From positions 1-5,910 of the forward strand of contig PWOK01000009.1 of the NCBI GenBank assembly GCA_003557445.1: a DNA stretch of 5,910 nucleotides, written 5' to 3'. The first letter of the stretch is position 1. The number at the start of each line of letters is the position of its first letter. The notes under the pieces are model-generated. The model was not told the DNA's origin. It did no database searches and saw only the letters and a program-made list of their open reading frames with translations. This stretch comes from Halanaerobiaceae bacterium (GTDB lineage: Bacteria > Bacillota_F > Halanaerobiia > Halanaerobiales > CSSED10-376). Positions 4,743 to 5,910 of the stretch are shown piece after piece. The translations under genes were made by a program, and so were the position numbers.

Positions 4743-5910
4743 TTATTTTTTCTTCCTTTTTATTTTTTTATAAATAAATATTACGATTATAATTAGTAAA
4801 AGAATTATTAAATATACCCAGACTATCATAGGAAAACTTTTTACCCTGTTAATTCTGCCAGCTGTTTGGGAGTAATATTCTGATATCTGAGGAGTACCAC
4901 TATCATCCAGGGGTTGATCTGCAGCAAACTCCACTACAGTCTGCCAGACTTTAAGTTCCCTATCATTTCGATGTACTATAAGTTCTCCCATTCTTTCCAG
5001 AGTAACTGCTTCACCTTCTTCATTTTTAGGAACTACTTCCAGGTGAGGAAGGAGATCTCCCACAAGGGGTAGATATGATAATACATAAGTATCAGTTACA
5101 ATATGATATAACTTCTCATCTCCTCTTTCCAGAGATATATATTGATCACTTTCTTCTTCTACAGGTTGTATCTTTTTATCTCCAGTATAAATTTGTGCCC
5201 GGTTAACAGCCCTGGTAGTGGGCAGTGGCTGATTAATAAAAGGAATTGTAAAAAGAATAGCATTATCCGGATTATAATCATAACGAAGTCCGGAAAACTG
5301 AAGAAAATAAGTGTCTCCCATAAGTTGTTCCAGAAGAACTGCTACTTCCAGAACCCTGCGTAACTCTTCACCTGTTAGATAAAAAGAAACAACAGGATAA
5401 CCAGGATAGCCATCATTACCATATCCCAGACCTATAACTTCAGTTATATCATAAAAAGAAACCTTTCTTTTAGAATGTTCCAGTGATCCCGGTATTATAC
5501 TTTCTCTAATACTGCCATTGGCCTGTATGGAAACATCAACCCGTTTACCAGTTACTCTACTGGTAATTTCCCGCATAGCATCAGTAATAAAATTACCGAC
5601 CGGGGTTTCCTGAAGGCGGGGACTGTTGGGAAGCTTAAAATCAGATAAAGCTACTGTATCCATAATATCATTAAACCTGTTATCAGTCATCTCGGCAACC
5701 AGATTATTGAGTTTTTCAGTATATTTATCAACCAGTTGAGAAATCTCTTGATTAGCAGGAATATCACCATCTATGGTAATCAGTGTCTCTTTTCCATTAC
5801 GTATTCTTAATTCTTTTGTTTGGGGATTATAGGCCAGTTCCAGTACTCCCAGGTATTTGCCCAGTGAGTCTGCCTGAACAATAATTGTATTCTCGACTAT
5901 TTCTGGTTCA
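4743..5910 (-). CDS. 5'-nucleotidase/UDP-sugar hydrolase family protein, membrane-anchored, 5' end missing
   Basis: The reading frame is open to the window edge, so the Met at 5690 is internal and the start lies upstream. 388 codons are visible. Residues 11-21, 'VQADSLGKYLG', match the end of the calcineurin-like metallophosphatase domain ('vqAgsyGkylG'). From about residue 101, 'ETPVGNFITDAM' begins the 5'-nucleotidase C-terminal domain that binds the substrate base. It includes 'ANGSIRESIIPG' (NGSIR at 131-135, where NGGIR is usual), 'YPGYPVVSFYLTGEEL' and 'FSGLRYDYNPD' near 205-214. After about residue 345 a hydrophobic stretch (about 360-380) and a basic tail, KKIKRKKK, form a C-terminal membrane anchor, leaving the enzyme outside the cytoplasmic membrane. 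Family members hydrolyse nucleotides, UDP-sugars or related phosphodiesters to salvage nucleosides and phosphate. The metal-binding residues lie outside the window, so activity cannot be confirmed. The beta-barrel gene follows closely. Confidence 0.85.
   Translation of the reverse strand, partial: EPEIVENTIIVQADSLGKYLGVLELAYNPQTKELRIRNGKETLITIDGDIPANQEISQLVDKYTEKLNNLVAEMTDNRFNDIMDTVALSDFKLPNSPRLQETPVGNFITDAMREITSRVTGKRVDVSIQANGSIRESIIPGSLEHSKRKVSFYDITEVIGLGYGNDGYPGYPVVSFYLTGEELRRVLEVAVLLEQLMGDTYFLQFSGLRYDYNPDNAILFTIPFINQPLPTTRAVNRAQIYTGDKKIQPVEEESDQYISLERGDEKLYHIVTDTYVLSYLPLVGDLLPHLEVVPKNEEGEAVTLERMGELIVHRNDRELKVWQTVVEFAADQPLDDSGTPQISEYYSQTAGRINRVKSFPMIVWVYLIILLLIIIVIFIYKKIKRKKK

Noticed and set aside
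5142..5363. Plus-strand open frame opposite the nucleotidase gene
   Set aside because: It is antisense to a conserved domain and has no recognisable product.
5688..5690. ATG at 5690 as the start of the nucleotidase gene
   Set aside because: The frame stays open to the window edge, and the upstream part encodes the conserved end of the metallophosphatase domain.

Overview
The window is AT-rich, and every gene I can support is on the minus strand, so transcription runs from high to low coordinates. It suggests a low-GC Firmicute-type anaerobe with an outer membrane, for example a member of the Halanaerobiales. The grounds are purine-rich Shine-Dalgarno sites with low-GC codon use, together with a predicted outer-membrane beta-barrel protein that has a signal peptide and a terminal Phe. 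That placement is an inference; no taxonomic marker is present.

Layout in transcription order. (1) 5910-4743: the C-terminal part of a membrane-anchored 5'-nucleotidase/UDP-sugar hydrolase-type enzyme, with its start outside the window. (2) 4707-4096: a small exported beta-barrel-like protein, 35 bases downstream and probably in the same transcript. (3) About 3983-3622: a noncoding structured element (copy B) with its own promoter and intrinsic terminator. (4) 3549-2761: a multi-pass TspO/MBR-related membrane protein whose promoter abuts the terminator of copy B. (5) 2592-1945: PhoU. (6) About 1825-1467: a second, diverged copy (copy A) of the noncoding element, again with promoter and terminator. 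(7) 1366-104: a DUF4038/GH140-like putative glycosidase. (8) 76-1: the start of glycerate kinase, 27 bases downstream and probably co-transcribed with the glycosidase.

The main discovery is the pair of roughly 355-360 nt intergenic elements. They are homologous but diverged. Both are preceded by a TTGNNN-17-TATTAT promoter in the same position relative to the RNA, and both end in a CCTGCC...GGCAGG hairpin followed by seven T. Both fold so that their two ends pair (8 bp in A, 10 bp in B). A second long-range helix (7 bp), an internal helix and a local hairpin keep pairing through compensatory base changes between the copies. This supports a selected RNA structure rather than chance repeats. 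I do not recognise the family. It could be a stand-alone small RNA present in several copies, or a long cis-acting leader ending in an attenuator. The protein genes around it are functionally unrelated, which favours a stand-alone RNA or a dispersed element.

The protein genes form no single pathway. The 5'-nucleotidase and barrel protein are cell-envelope genes, PhoU is a phosphate-signalling regulator without its transporter genes in view, and the glycosidase plus glycerate kinase look like part of a carbohydrate catabolic operon.
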